From: Cinnamomum chago
Taxonomy: Eukaryota; Streptophyta; Magnoliopsida; Laurales; Lauraceae
Assembly: GCA_038049695.1 (NCBI GenBank)
Contig: CP142452.1
Location: forward strand, 77,093,501-77,157,500
Direction: 5' to 3'
Length of the DNA: 64,000 bases
The notes beneath the pieces are model-generated. The model saw only the letters and a program-made list of their open reading frames with translations, was not told the origin of the DNA and searched no databases. The position numbers and the translations under genes were made by a program. Positions 13,144 through 25,830 of the stretch are shown here, one piece after another. Each line of letters starts with the position of its first letter. Position 1 is the first letter of the stretch.

Positions 13144-13373
13144 AAGATCAAGAAGAGATCCTATTTCCAATGAAAAAAACTAAGTAGACGGGCTAAAAGG
13201 CCGCGTTTAAGCCATTGAGACAGAAGGAGAGGGCCTGGGCGGGGGGGGGGGTGGTGGTAAGATCAAGAAGAGATCCTATTTCCAATGAAAAAACTAAGTA
13301 GACGGGCTAAAAGGCCTCGTTTAAGCCATTGAGACAGAAGGAGAGGGCCGGGGCGGGGGGGGGGGGGTGGTTT
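13144..13373 (+). repeat. Tandem duplication, 115-bp unit ending in a G-run
   Basis: Two near-identical units start at 13144 and 13259 (both AAGATCAAGAAGAGATCC) and each ends in a run of about 10 or more G followed by GGTGG. Only a few differences separate them, so the duplication is recent compared with the surrounding decayed sequence. Confidence 0.85.
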
Positions 13374-14439
13374 GGGGGTGGTTTGGGGGTGGCCCCCCAA
13401 GGGTCTTTGGTCACCTTGTAGTGGTGGTCACTTCAGAGCTTCTTCGACGGATGAGAGATCGTCATTGGAGCGTTGTAGCAACGATGTAGGATTTGCACAT
13501 CATGCCTTGGAATGATGAAAATGACCTCCTTTTATAGGCTTTTGGTAGCCATGGGGGGAGTTTATCGATTTTAAATGCATTAATGCTCCATAACGAAAGG
13601 AGTTACATGTTTTTAAATTTTTGTTTTTGTAACTCCTTTTCCTTAAATTTTGATTGGCCGTTGGAGAATAATGGGAATTTATTTGCATTTAAACTCCATG
13701 ATGAGAGGAGTTACATGGTTTAATGTCATAATTGTGATTGACTTATAACCCCCATTCCTTTCCTTGGATTCTGATTGGGCCATCCATAATAATGGGCAAT
13801 TAACCACATTCATTTGTCATTATCCGTATTAAGTGGCTGCCGAAGTACTTAAAAAGTTATGGCTCAAGCCGCGTCTTTTGGAATTCTACCCATGACGTAG
13901 GAGCCTTGATCACCGTTGGATTTTTCATGCCGATTGTTGTCGGATGATCATGCAATTTCAATCATTGATTGCTATTAGTAGACCGATACCATCTGTCCTG
14001 TCGATTTCTCGATCGATCGAGTAGAAAGTGTTCTTTTTTTGTTGGCCAGTTGGCGATTTTGAAGTGTTCGATGAAGAACTTATGATTTCGATGGCGAATC
14101 CGTGATGTTGTCAAAGAACAATAAATTTTGTGGCTCGAAAATTAGATTTTTGGAAAAGCACATAGGCCAAATAGCTCAAAACGTGGTAAGGGACACAAAA
14201 ATGGATATTCGATGAAAATCCGGCAACTTGGATTTCCAAGGTCACAGGCGACCATGGGCCCACTTGGTCCCGTTTTGGGCCTTTTTTTTCAGTCTTTCTT
14301 TTTTGGCATATTTTTCTTGGTATTTTTGTACTATTTTTGGCATGATTTCCCTATAGAAAACTTGACAAGAAACTGTGCAAAATGGAGAGAAAATTTTCCG
14401 ATTTTCTTGGAAAGGCAAAGACTTTGTCATGTAGGGGCG

Positions 14440-15310
14440 CCGATTTGCTACAAGAAACCAAAACTAAGTGAAACGATGTTGGAATGACCTAAAATCCAAG
14501 GTGAAGCTTCATGGGCAAGAAATGAGACCAACCATAGATTTTAGGTTGTTTGAGTTTTAAAGCTGTGTGGGGTGATGTCGCCAGTAGGCTTGATTTTATC
14601 GCGAGAAAGATGTCGCGCTTTGATGTACAGTCAAACGATGTTCAATTGACATAAAATTTGACATGGAGCCTCCTGAAATCATTTTAAGATGATCCATTAG
14701 CTTTGACTTGGAAGTAATTGTCTTGACGGGCTCCACTGTCGGGAGACTTGATTTAGCTTTCGGGAGATCTAAGTCTGGTCAAACGATGTCAGAATAACCT
14801 GAAACTTGACACGTAGCCCCTTAGAAGTATTTTGAGACCATCCATATGCTTTGTTTGATGAGTGATGGTCTCGGTGGTTTTCACCGCCATAAAGCTTGGT
14901 TTTTGTTGTTTGAAGGTTGATGTTGGGTCAAACGTTGTCGGTTTGATCTGTAATTTGACATAAAGCCTTTTGGAAATATTTGAAGACCATCCAGAGACTC
15001 TGATTGAAGATTTGATGTTTTCGACGCAGTCGCCGTCGAGAGAGGTGACTTTGTTGCATGAAAAATACGGCTTTTTGTATTTTGGGCCAAACGGTGTCGG
15101 AATAGCCTCAGAATTTGATGTAAAGCCTTTTTGTGGCATTTTGAAGCCAACTTTGTGCTCTTCTCTGTGAAATAAGGTTCCCAGCTTCATCACTGTCGGG
15201 AGGTCATGTTTAGCTGCTGGAAGAGTAAAGTTAGGTCAAATGATATCGAAATTGCCTAAAACTTCATGTGTATTCTTTTTATGACTGTTTTGAAGAATCT
15301 TGAAGTTTAT
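14440..15310 (+). repeat. Degenerate tandem array, about six units of roughly 150 bp
   Basis: Units recur with a shared order of words: GTCAAACGATGTC-like, CCTGAAACTTGACA-like, then GAGACCATCCA-like, then CACTGTCGGGAG-like. The first word lies near 14450, 14630, 14778, 14930, 15090 and 15235. The units are well diverged from each other. Short open frames across the array on either strand are by-products of the repeat. Confidence 0.7.
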
Positions 15311-17230
15311 GGATGGTTCCGACAAGATCTAATGCTTGAAGTAGCATTGTCTGTTGTGGTCGGATGCAGCTTTATGCAGCTTTTTGATGTGGAAAGGGTA
15401 TGAAGAGGCAAAATGACATTTTTTATATCAACACTGGTGTAGCTGTAGTAAACAATCGGGAACCCCTACTTTTGGGCTGCCGACAGTCCTCCTTTGCCCA
15501 CCTGGCGGTCCACTTGCTGGGCCCTATTTTGGGTCCTTTCTCTGGACACTCCAAACCTCATAATCCTTTTTTTAGCCTTAGGAGCACGCTAGGTGGGACC
15601 CGAATGTGACCAAACTTCACACATACACTCTTGAACTATGCCCTGGCGGTTTGAACCCTTTCTATGAATTACTAACTGTAGAGTGACCGGTTACAAACCC
15701 ACCAATTGTCCACCGCCAAATTGGGCGGTGGACACCCGAGAGACCTCAGTTAAGGGCCTTTGAGGCTCTTAAACTTCTTTCGATGCATTGAAATTGGCTG
15801 CTCTTTAGTTAGGGGACTAAAAAGTAGATTTTTTTTTCTTGTGGATTCTTGTAGCTTAATCTTGCTCGATATGATTTTCACTTGAAAGTTGTCGAAAGTG
15901 ATGTCTTGAGCTAACATACTTTTCCAAATTGTTTGGAGATATGCGGGACACAATGATGGTCAACTGTATCCGATCTTAGGGTTTGGGATGTCCTTACTTT
16001 CTGAATGCGCCAAATTTGTTAAAAACTTGACATCCGGGCTCTACGAGCGAATTCAAAATCATTGGTTAGAATGTCTAACGCAATTCATAGCTTAAAATAA
16101 CATAGTAGTGGACCCTAGGATGTTGTTTAACATGGTGTAGGCCTTGTAATCATATTTATACTTTATTTATGTGCGATATGCATGCTTTTCCGTAACCAAG
16201 TTTATTCCTTTCTGTCATGACCATGGACTTACCCAGCCTTTGGGACTTGACTTGTGGGATTCCTTTAGGATTAATTCACGGTTTTCACCTTTCTTTGACC
16301 TTGGATGTACTCAGATTCTTAAGGAGGTTTCTTGGGTTGGTGCATGAGCACTCGGCGCACTATCCCTCATTGAGAAATAGTATGCCTTGTGACATTTGCA
16401 TTCGCTCCTGCCCTCGGTTTGGGTAGTATGCCCTCATCATCTTGCATTCGATGATGCTCCAAGCATAGTAGTATGCTCTAGATACGCGTTGTTGTTCACG
16501 GTCATGAATAATATGCCATTTATATTGCGCTGCGTACACCGATCGTGAGCCGCATGCCCGTGATTTATAACCAAGAGGAATTTAGCCATGTGGACGCCGT
16601 TATGTCATATTTATTGTTGTGGAGATTTAACTCTCATGTTATTTTACTCGTTTTTCAAGATCATGCCTAGCTTTTATGTTTCACTTGACATCATGTAATC
16701 TAACTTGTCTTTATTCATTTTGTTATATTTGCTATGTTGTGATTACGGTTATTTGGTCGGCATTTGTGTCTAACTTTACACTTGATACTGTAGGTATTGA
16801 ACTCTTTGGTGTTAAACTGATCCTTGAGGCGGTCCGACAAGATTCACCATTTATACGAGGGTGAATAACTGATGATATAGTGTAAAGCATTGGAAGCTGC
16901 GGAGTTTGATCACCTTTTAGGTTTATTTTGGGAGTTACATTTTGTGGATATGTATATATTGGCTGATGCTTTTGTGGGCCTTATTTTGGGAGTTGTAATT
17001 AAACTTACTTTTGGTATATTTTGTCAAACTTGAATGTAAATGTATAGAAATGTATTTCTTTCTGTTTTCAGTTTATACCATCCCATGTAATTATTTTATT
17101 ATGCTTTGTTTTTCAAGATGGCTCGCACAAGCTTCCGCCATGTCATCCCTTGAGGTTCCGAGGGTGCAATTAGTGGGCCACTTCTCCGACTAGACTCCTA
17201 TTTTGGTAGCATGAACATGCAGGCCGATAT

Positions 17231-18490
17231 ATTGTGTGTGGTTAGTAACCAATAATTCAATTACTAATCTCACAATGCTTTGGTGTTATTTGATGAGATT
17301 CTGGCGCCTAGAATATATGTTTTTAGTGGTATAATGCTGTTGTGTCCTCTCCATTCTCTTTTATTTTATTTTGCTCTTTGAGCTTTCTTATCGATGTTCT
17401 TAACCATTCAAAAAATAAAAATAAAAATCCAAAATAAGGTATTTGACCGACCCATATATTCTGTGGGTCAGATTTGTCGGGTGAGAAAGGGTTGGATCGC
17501 ATCTTTCACCTCAATGATTAAATAAAGAAATAATTTATCATATGACTAATGGGAACAACACAAGTTGATAATTGCCCTAGCAAAAGATGAAAAAAATATA
17601 TGTTGATAATTGTGATTTCAGAAAAGTACAAACAATTAATCTTTTTCAGTGAAAATCAAATTAATGATAGGAGTTTTATCTATACAGTAACCTTTACCCA
17701 TTTATAATCTGGTGATAAAAGTTGAGATAAAACCCTAATAGTACTCGCTCAATTTTTATAGACTAAAATGCGTTTAATTGTACGATATACATAAATAGTG
17801 GGCCCCACTCTAGGCAGCGTACATCCCTCTCCTACCGGCTCGAGTTGGGGAGAGGGCTGGCCATATATATATATATATATATAATCCTTTTATAGCAATT
17901 TCAAACTTAAATGACATTTTAACGTTTCAATTTAAATTTTATGGAATAAATTATTTTAGTCTTTTTGCTAAATAGTATTTTTTTATTTTAACTTATTTTT
18001 TTAATCTATTATATTTTGAATGGGAAAATAAAGAATATATATGATTTTGGTCCGCGTGGTCACCACTGGCCTTTGTTGCTAATATTTGTTAATATATTCC
18101 TTTTTTCTTTTTTTTTGGTACTTGATAAAGCATTTTTGGTGTATTGGTAGAGCGGTGTACCACTTTTTTGGGAACTCCATTGTGGAGCTACATATGGATG
18201 ATATAAACCTTTTAATATGAGTTCCATTCCCACCTTTGATAAATCCTAAAATCTCAACCGAAAATTATTAAGTTCTACCGTATGATTTACCAACATATGG
18301 GAAGCGTGATTAGCAATCTTATCAGCTGTGATGCCACGTAAGTAAGTACATAGTCATGTATCATTATATGATCAATCTTACGGTGAGGACCTACTATTTA
18401 TAAGCTCAAACTTGCCATGCCACAATGGAGTTCAAGTGTTCCATTAAACCTTGTAACAACTGCTGCACCAGAGGATCCGGGCTTACCGAT
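17231..18490. other. AT-rich spacer with (TA)n run
   Basis: It contains an (AT)n microsatellite at about 17862-17882 and a poorly preserved tRNA-box-like stretch around 18140-18240 that I could not support as a SINE. No gene was seen. Confidence 0.45.
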
Positions 18491-18676
18491 TAATAATTAT
18501 TATTATTTTATATATATATATATAAAGACAACAACCTTTTCGTAGGGAGCGGCACGTGGTGGCATGGGGCTTCATGGGAGGATGACACATGGCAGCTTCT
18601 CCCTCAACACACACGTTTTCTCTCATTCTCCCTAAAATATCTCCCTCTACTAAACACCCAACTCCACTAAAATCTC

Positions 18677-19675
18677 TAGGGATGCACATAGGCGGTTCGG
18701 ATCAGTTTAACACTAAAACCAACAACCAAACTGAACATGTCAGTTTTTTAATTAACCGATCCGATCCGACCGATGGAGAGGGCTTAAACCGAACCAAATC
18801 GAACCAAACGGTTCGGTTCGGTTCGGTCGGTTAAACCGTTGTTTTTTATTTATTTATTTTTAAATCAGACATTGAAATTCTCAAAATGATGATACCCCGT
18901 CCTTTGCATTTATTCAAATGTTTAGTGCACACATAAAAATCCAACATTCCAGACTGGACTAAACGCATATAAAAAATAATTCTACTCCAAAAAGAGAGTT
19001 TGGATTAAATGCAAGTGTAAAAAAAGAAAAAAAAACAATAACTAGCTTGCAGTAAAACATTTATTCCACATGATACCATTTGGAATTACAATATAATAAT
19101 AGTTCATGTCAAGAAAAGTCACATATAAACGGAATCTGTATCAGAATCCACTGTATTTTTCATAAATGAAGGTTTCTTAATACATTGGTTAGGTCAAACC
19201 AAAACCAACCATCAAAACACTAGGCTCTACTGGCTTTTCTAGCATTCTCAAGAGTGCAGCCTTCTAATAAAAACTTCATTGAAATGAGGTAAGAATTATG
19301 ACGGAAGGAAAACACCATGTACAGTAATCCCCCATCTGCAATGAGGTATCAAAAAGCATTTGAGAGATTAAAGGAGATGCACTGAGGCAATGTTGACGGT
19401 TGAGTTCATGTGAGAATAGAGTTATGGAGTGTAACTTTGAAAGTAGTAAAAAACGAAGCCCTAAGGCTAAAATAATAAAAAAAAGCAACACTTAAGTTAC
19501 TATATACGGTCGGTTCGGTTTAAGTGGTTAATTGTGGGCTCAAACCGATAACCGGCCGATGTAAGCAGTTTTTATGATTTTCAAACCGTTAACCGAACCG
19601 ATCTACTATAAACCGATCCGAACCACCCGGTTCGGTTCGGTTTTGCGGTGATACCGGATTTTTTGTGCAACCCTA
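18677..19675. mobile_element. Non-autonomous hAT element, 999 bp
   Basis: Terminal inverted repeats TAGGGATGCACA and (reversed) TAGGGTTGCACA bound it. Flanking 8-bp repeats AAAATCTC (18669-18676) and AAAATCTT (19676-19683) match at seven of eight positions, as expected for hAT. Both subterminal regions are packed with GGTTCGGTT motifs, the usual transposase-binding clusters. It has no transposase gene. Confidence 0.85.
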
Positions 19676-20040
19676 AAAATCTTTCCTTCTCCACATCCAT
19701 AGTTTTAAAAATCCGTACAATCTCTCTCTCAAATCTAATCATACGTTTTCATGTATTTTAGGTGAGCCCATAACTATAGTTTCAAAACGTTTCCCTACAA
19801 TCTCTCTCACTACACGTTTTCTCTCCTAATCCCTAAAATCTCTCTCTACACTTCGCTACAATCTCTCTCACTACACATTCTCTCCTTCTCCCTAAAATCT
19901 CTCCCTCTACACACACCTCCACTAAAATCTCTCCTTCTCCACAACCATAGTTTTAAAAATCCCTACATTCTCTCTCTCAAATCTAATCACACGTTTTCAT
20001 GTATATTAGGTGTGCCCATAACCATAGTTCTAAGACGTCC
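19676..20040 (+). repeat. Direct repeat, roughly 100-bp unit, 240 bp apart
   Basis: A segment with the words CCATAGTTTTAAAAATCC, AATCTCTCTCTCAAATC and ACGTTTTCATGTAT occurs at about 19685-19790 and again at about 19925-20035. A CT-rich spacer between them is built of shorter AAAATCTCTCC-like words. The hAT element at 18677 inserted next to the first copy. Confidence 0.7.
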
Positions 20041-20575
20041 TACTTTTGATCTTGCCAAAATAGTGGCTCTCAATTCATGTATCTTATTTGTTCTTAATTG
20101 CATTTAGACCATTATTTTAACTTCATTCTTTTTGAGCTTCGTAGCTAAATGTAGAAAAATCATTTTTCAAAACAAAATTGCAAATAATCTCCCATATAAT
20201 CATCAAAAGGGTACACATTATAAACATTAGAGACAAATTAGCTTTTTAAAATTTGTGATTAAAGTTTGGGTTCGAGATATGGTTTTTTTTTTTTCAATTA
20301 ATAACTACTTTAAATTTCTTGGAATCCAATTGTTGTAGATCTTTTTCTTTTCCTTTTCCTTAAATTAATTTAGTTTTGGTTGTTCAACAATGAACTTAAG
20401 GTTTTGTCTTACTCATGGCCCAAATTGGGCACGAGCATGTAGCACTATTATATATCTTGGAATCCATACGTATAACTTAGATTCTCTTAGATCAATATTG
20501 GACCCCATATACTATTAAACCAACGATAAGAGGGGAAAAAAAGGTCATTTGACCATTTACCCTCAATGGGCCAAA

Positions 20576-20837
20576 GAAGCACGGACATAGACACGGAACA
20601 CAAACACGACACAACACAGACATGGACGCGGCAATTCTCAAAAAAGTAGGATACAGACATGACGAGGATACGTTAATATTTAATAATAATTTAATAATAA
20701 TAATAATAATTTATCTAATCATATATTAAAAGATTACATCATTTTAACTTTGTAATCGATTTAGCAATCAAATAAATAAAAACTTAAGTACTATGTTGGA
20801 CACTGACACGCCGGCCCCGAAGAGGTGTCCGTGCTTC
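20576..20837. mobile_element. Small MITE, 262 bp
   Basis: The termini are GAAGCACGGACA and (reversed) GAAGCACGGACA, a perfect 12-base inverted repeat around an AT-rich, TAA-repeat-bearing core. No clear target duplication was found, so the superfamily is open. Confidence 0.6.
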
Positions 20838-22504
20838 CGACCAATGGGCTCTACAAGAAAAAAAAAATGAAACAAATGAAAACGATTGAGACCAAATTAG
20901 CTATGATCGTATCAGTAGGCCCACATTTAGATAGAATGGGTGGAATATAATTTCAATTTTTCTAAATCACATAGACCATTTACTTTCAATGGGCCCCACA
21001 AATTGGGTCTTTGTGAAGTCGATTGTTAGGTTATATAGCATATCTCTTTTTTATTGATCAATCGATTGAACTTCATTTGAAATTTCGTTAATAATGATAA
21101 AATTACAAAATTAAGCTATTGATTTACAATGTCAGCCATGTGTAGTTTTCCAAATATACTTTGATATTTTAAAGTATAGAACTAAGTTATTCATTACAAA
21201 AGATCTAATAGAATTAGAATAAAAGGTTTTTTTTTTTTGTATAATAATAGAATTAAACGATCGTGTCTCTCTGGACATGTTGGATGTTATACCACGCTTT
21301 GCCATTAAATTAAAGTTGTGAATTTACAATGACACTAGAAGTTCTTTTATTGATTTTTTTACTTAAATTTTTTTGTTTCTTATCTTTTATTATTATTATT
21401 AAATCAATTCTATTAGTCAAAACCTCTCAAATCAAAAAATGAATATCATTTGCTCTTGAGCACGGGCCCGGGCTTAATTGAGCAGATCTACAGTCTCTCT
21501 CCAAAAAAAATCTCTTTGAAATGTAAACATATATACTAAAAACCAATATTATTCCAGAATAGTAGTTACTTTAATTAAAATGGAAAGAGCATCAGTTGGC
21601 AATTCCAACTAAACCCAGCTAAGCAGTCATAAAATCTTGGGCTATCTTTATGGGTCTACAATATAGATTTTTTCTTTCCTCACTCCACTCTATTAAATCT
21701 TTAGTTTGGTTTTTTCTCATTAAACAAATAAAGAATATCTACTAAAGAGATAGTTCATTCCTCTTTCTATACTTCTGGGTAAATTAACATTTATTGATTC
21801 AAACTTAGAAAAAGAATTTAAATGCACATGTATTGATACTTTTGAAATTGGCCGGATTATAAGCGTTAAGATGATGACTTGATCATCTTTTGGACACCAC
21901 TCGCTTTTGTTGTTACTTCCGACCTATTCCTTAATTTTAAGGCATATAAAGAACTCGCTGATCAAATCTATAATCAAGGTTTATTAGATTTATATCTTAG
22001 TTTGACTTAAAAATTTTACTTTTACATGGACATTTTACTTAACTAGGAATCGGAGTTTAACTTGAATAAGGAAACTCAATATCATATTCTCAATCCTACA
22101 TATTATATGGGACCCAAAAGTTTTTTTTTCCTTTTTCTTATATTTTATTGTCATTACTAAATCAATTCCATTAGTCAAAACCTCTCAAATCAGAAAATGA
22201 ATATAATTTGCTCTTTTGTTTGATGAGCAAGGGCTCGCCCTATGGTAGAACATCCACAATTACTTCCTATCTATATTTAAATTTACTTTCAACTAACATC
22301 TCTCTTTATCAAATATCCATGCCATATGAATTGGGAGGCATAAACGTATATAGGGTTTTCTAAAAGATAGTGACCAATCTTAAATTTCCTATATAATTGT
22401 AATAAATGTAGTTTTTATGCTTACTAGGTTCTACTTTCAATTTAAATTGGGTTTTCCTTCCATGAATTAAAAGCTCGCGTTGGGCGCGGGCCCTGACGCG
22501 CTAG

Positions 22505-24245
22505 TAATAATTATATATATAAAGACAGTAGCCTTTTCACGAGGGAGCGACATGTGGCTACAGGGGGCTTCCTTGGTGAGCGACATCTGGCTTAACCTTA
22601 AGCTTTTTACAACTCTTATTCTGGAATTGCCCTTTTAATCTTCCCTAAAATCTCTCAATTAAAATCTCCTCTAAAATTTCTTATCATATCGAAATCTTTT
22701 CCTACAAATATTACAATAAATTAATTTCGTATTAAAAAGGATTGCATTTCTAATTTCGTCTCAATTACAACCCACTCTCCTATCAATTTCAAATTTACGG
22801 AGGATAACAAAACTCTCAAGATTCTTCCTTAAATCTTGAGATAAAAAATAAATTTTATAAAGTTTTCCATAAAACTGGGGAGCAAAAAAAAAAAAAAAAA
22901 AACAGATACCCTAAAAAAATGTGATTCACAAAGATTCCTACCCACCTCATTCCGAAGAATATAAATACTCAATAATTGAGTGCCCCTGTTCCCATATGTT
23001 CAAGATCCTAAACACCTTTGGAATGCATTGATCTAGACTAACATGGTGCATCCAGCCACTTCCTTTGGAACCTTGCCCTAAAAGAAGGGGCCTATATTCA
23101 CATCATTTCTCCAATTTTAAAATGAACCCAATGATGAATATAGGGCGGGTTGGGCCAATTCGGGTTGGTTAGAGATGGGCCCACCTTCTGTACCCTAGCT
23201 TATGACCGACCGCATAACCTGCATTAAATGTGGGTTTGGTCAGGTTAGGCTCAACGTAACCCGTATAACTCGGTCTATTACCCCTTGCCCTAAAAAAAGA
23301 TGGCTTAGAAAATTCAAACCCACAACCTTTAACATTTTCAACAACATCTCCACCACTACACCAACCGACTCTTTTATGCAAATGTTTATAAAAAACTAAT
23401 TAGGCGACCTGTGATCCAATAAGGAATGTTTTGATAATAACGTCCATGCTGAGCCCGGGCCCTATAATAACATATATTAAATAATAATAATATATATAAT
23501 AAGCTTGAAATAGATATTGGGTGTGTGAGCCAAGGCAAAGGGAGATGTGGGTTGGGTTTGCCTGTTTGTAATCTCAAAACATCGTTTACCCCATCACTTC
23601 CTACTAATGATCAATACAAAAACTCATGTAAAATCGGAGGTGAATTGAGTTCCACCACAATCCAAGACCTCTCGCCTAGGGAATTAGGATTGTATTTTAT
23701 CAATTTTCATTGCAAAATGGAATGTAGCCTTCATATGCTTGGGTCATGAATCAGAAGAATTCATGATTTTTTTTTTTTCAATAAGACCAAGTAGAAATTG
23801 CAGTATTTTTCTCAAACCAAATGCCCACTACTTGTGGGTTATTTCCTTTAAAAAAAAAAAAATAACAGGATGCCCACTTCATGTGGGGCTAGCCTGGATG
23901 TTTGGTTACTAAAAAGGGCATTGAGGAATGGGTCAATTTGAATATACATAAATCAATGTAACAATTATTATTTTTCTTTGTTCTTCATTAGAGAGATCTT
24001 CACTTTTTTTCAAATGAGTCTTATCTAGATACTATCCTTTTGAATTTAATTATTAATTGTCCTTTTAGTGTTTTTCTTGATTCATTTTTTTTTCAAATAG
24101 TCCTATGTGCCGACTATTTTTTAGTTTTATATGAAATTGGTTTAAATGAAGTTTATTTCTCTAATCGATATTTACTTTTAATTTTAAGTGGGGTTTTCTT
24201 TTAATGAATTAAAGGCTCATGTTGGATGCGGACCTGAAACGCCAG
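22505..24245 (+). mobile_element. Helitron-like element 2 (candidate), head-to-tail with element 1
   Basis: It starts TAATAATTATATATA, then AAAGACAGTAGCCTTTTCACGA, matching the start of element 1. It ends with a segment parallel to element 1's end (GGGTTTTC..., AATGAATTAAAGGCTC, a weakened hairpin, then CCAG and T at 24242-24246). Both elements are followed by TAATAAT. There is no coding capacity. Decay of the terminal hairpin suggests it is older than, or less constrained than, element 1. Confidence 0.45.
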
Positions 24246-24569
24246 TAATAATAATAAAAACAGAGGATCCGGACCGAGAATATTCTATTCAAAGATTGGT
24301 ATCTAAAAAGTAAAAACCTACATTAACTTAAACTCATAATCATAATCATAATAGGAAAGGAGTAGACAAAACACCTACGTATAGTACGAACGAGGTGGGT
24401 ATTTAGATATTCCTTGTTAGTACGTATATCCGCTGTATCAATACCTGATTGACCCACCCGCCTTTCCAAGCCTCTTTCAACGATAACCCTACCTCTCTCA
24501 TCTTCTTCTCTTCTTCTTCCGCCCTCAAAATCTCTCGGTCCTCCGGGTCCGTCAGGCACCCACCAGGCA
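24246..24569. other. Spacer before possible leader exon
   Basis: It holds one heat-shock-element-like half pair (GAATATTC at 24278-24285), which is common by chance. Otherwise there is nothing to support. Confidence 0.35.
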
Positions 24570-24811
24570 GGTATTCCTCTCTCTCTCTCTATATATATAT
24601 ATACATATATATATATATCTTACTCTGCCTTCCACACAGTCGTCTCTCTCTCTCTCTCCGTCACGCACAGAGTCACTTTCTCTCTCGCCCACGCCCACGC
24701 CGACACCGAAACCGAAACCGAAACCGAACCCCTTTCCATAAATCGATAAACAGCTAAACAAACCCTGAGATCCCGATCCCTAAATACTTAAATCCCTATC
24801 CCTAAGTTGGG
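24570..24811 (+). promoter_or_regulatory. Possible promoter and untranslated leader exon (of the HSP70-like gene?)
   Basis: A (CT)n run is followed by a TA-rich run (24589-24620), a second CT-rich stretch, and then a C/A-rich 5'-UTR-like segment ending in GTTGGG before a consensus donor GTAAGTAT at 24812. A consensus polypyrimidine tract and acceptor (TTTCTTGCAG, ending 29530) lie just before the HSP70-like start codon. Together they would make a leader intron of about 4.7 kb, a known arrangement in plants. This is inference from splice signals only. Confidence 0.3.
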
Positions 24812-25449
24812 GTAAGTATCGTTCCCAATAAAATTATTCAATTGTTCTACTTTGCGGAAAATTCAAACTGGGGTTTGGCTGGTTTTGCATTTTCCACTGC
24901 TTGAATTTATTCAAAATTCCAACTGCGTTCCTTCTCTTGAATTTTTGGATGGTTTCTTGCATGGTGGTACAATTTGTTGGTTTGGTTCAAATGTGTACGC
25001 TATGACTTCTTCTTGTTCTGCTTCCTTTTTTTTTTTTTTTTTGTTGAGTTTTCTACATTTTGATTGTTTGTGCTCATCCGACTGATTATAAATTCTATCA
25101 TTAAGTCAATTTTCTTTAGACTTTCCTTTTCTTGTTATGCTTGATGGAACTATGCTCTTCTGTGGTTCACATTGAAATCAGGTAGCCTGTAATTTGGTTG
25201 ATGGTGGAAGTTTCTGTTGCCTGCGATTATCCGATTTCTCGTATAAAGAATGAGATTTTTAGTTTTGGTTCTCTCAATGTGAGAGACCTGTGCTTGGATT
25301 CTTTTCCTTTGAAGACTTTCAACATACAACTGACCGGGAAAAAAAAAAGGAACAGATTGAGAGAAAAAAAAGTCAGGAGAATTAAATATAGGAAAGTTTT
25401 CATTTTTATTTATTTATTTATTTTTGGGGTGTTACCACTCCAATACGTT

Positions 25450-25830
25450 GGGGAGTGATGTAGAATGAACTCATTTGCAGAGATTGAAAAAATCCATAGG
25501 AAGGGGCTTAGTAAGAAGATTAGCAAGTTGTTCAACAGATCGCGTACCAGGGTTCTATTTTTTTACAGTCATGAAAGACTGGATTCAAGAGGGCACTTAG
25601 ATTATCAGAAAATAAGTTACGATGCTTTGGAAGAGGAACACCAATGTCTCTTATAAGATGAACGAGAGCCAAGTAATGTCTGTTGCAGCAACAAAAATAT
25701 AATATTTAGCTCCACACTTGACCGTGAAACAGTGGGTTGTTTGTTTGCAAAAATAAGATCGAACCCAATAACAAATGATTGCCCATAGTCGATCTTGTGG
25801 AATATAAGTCTTTTGTACATTGTTCTACTT
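25450..25830 (-). mobile_element. Ty1/copia fragment, RNase H end (broken)
   Basis: Minus-strand translation shows the copia RNase H signature region (ANKQPTVSRSSVE) and, further on in broken frames, stretches resembling the end of the polyprotein. No LTRs are recognisable. It is an old, truncated fossil with several breaks. Confidence 0.7.

Larger units (their letters stand above)
12151..17230. mobile_element. Unclassified retroelement-derived non-coding block
   Basis: These 5 kb have no convincing coding sequence. On the minus strand a TATA-like box (GCCTATAAAAGGAGG, about 13530-13545) is followed by leader-like sequence, which suggests part of a long LTR read leftwards. Two tandem arrays listed separately (13144-13373 and 14440-15310) lie inside. 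No paired LTR, PBS or target duplication was found, so class and ends are uncertain. Confidence 0.35.
18491..22504 (+). mobile_element. Helitron-like element 1 (candidate), hosting a hAT insertion
   Basis: The right end has a hairpin (GCGTTGGGC, loop GCGG, GCCCTGACGC at 22477-22499) followed by CTAG and then T, the textbook Helitron 3' layout. The left end (TAATAATTAT, then AAAGACAACAACC near 18524) is about 75 bases similar to the start of the next element at 22505. No Rep/helicase coding is visible, so it is non-autonomous. Inside are a 999-bp hAT element, CT-rich direct repeats, a 262-bp MITE and a repeated segment (21381-21457 and 22141-22217). The left end lacks a clear TC start, so the exact boundary is inferred. 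Confidence 0.5.

Noticed and set aside
14789-15193. 134-codon open frame on the minus strand
   Set aside because: It covers the 150-bp tandem array; its apparent internal repeats are those of the DNA, and it has no known domain.
18140-18260. Possible tRNA-derived SINE (GGTAGAGCGG and GAGTTCCATTCCC)
   Set aside because: Box B is a poor match, no poly(A) tail or target duplication could be placed, and I cannot fold a tRNA-like head.
24278-24285. Heat-shock element upstream of the HSP70-like gene
   Set aside because: A single GAATATTC is expected often in AT-rich DNA, and it lies over 5 kb from the coding start; three contiguous units are normally needed.
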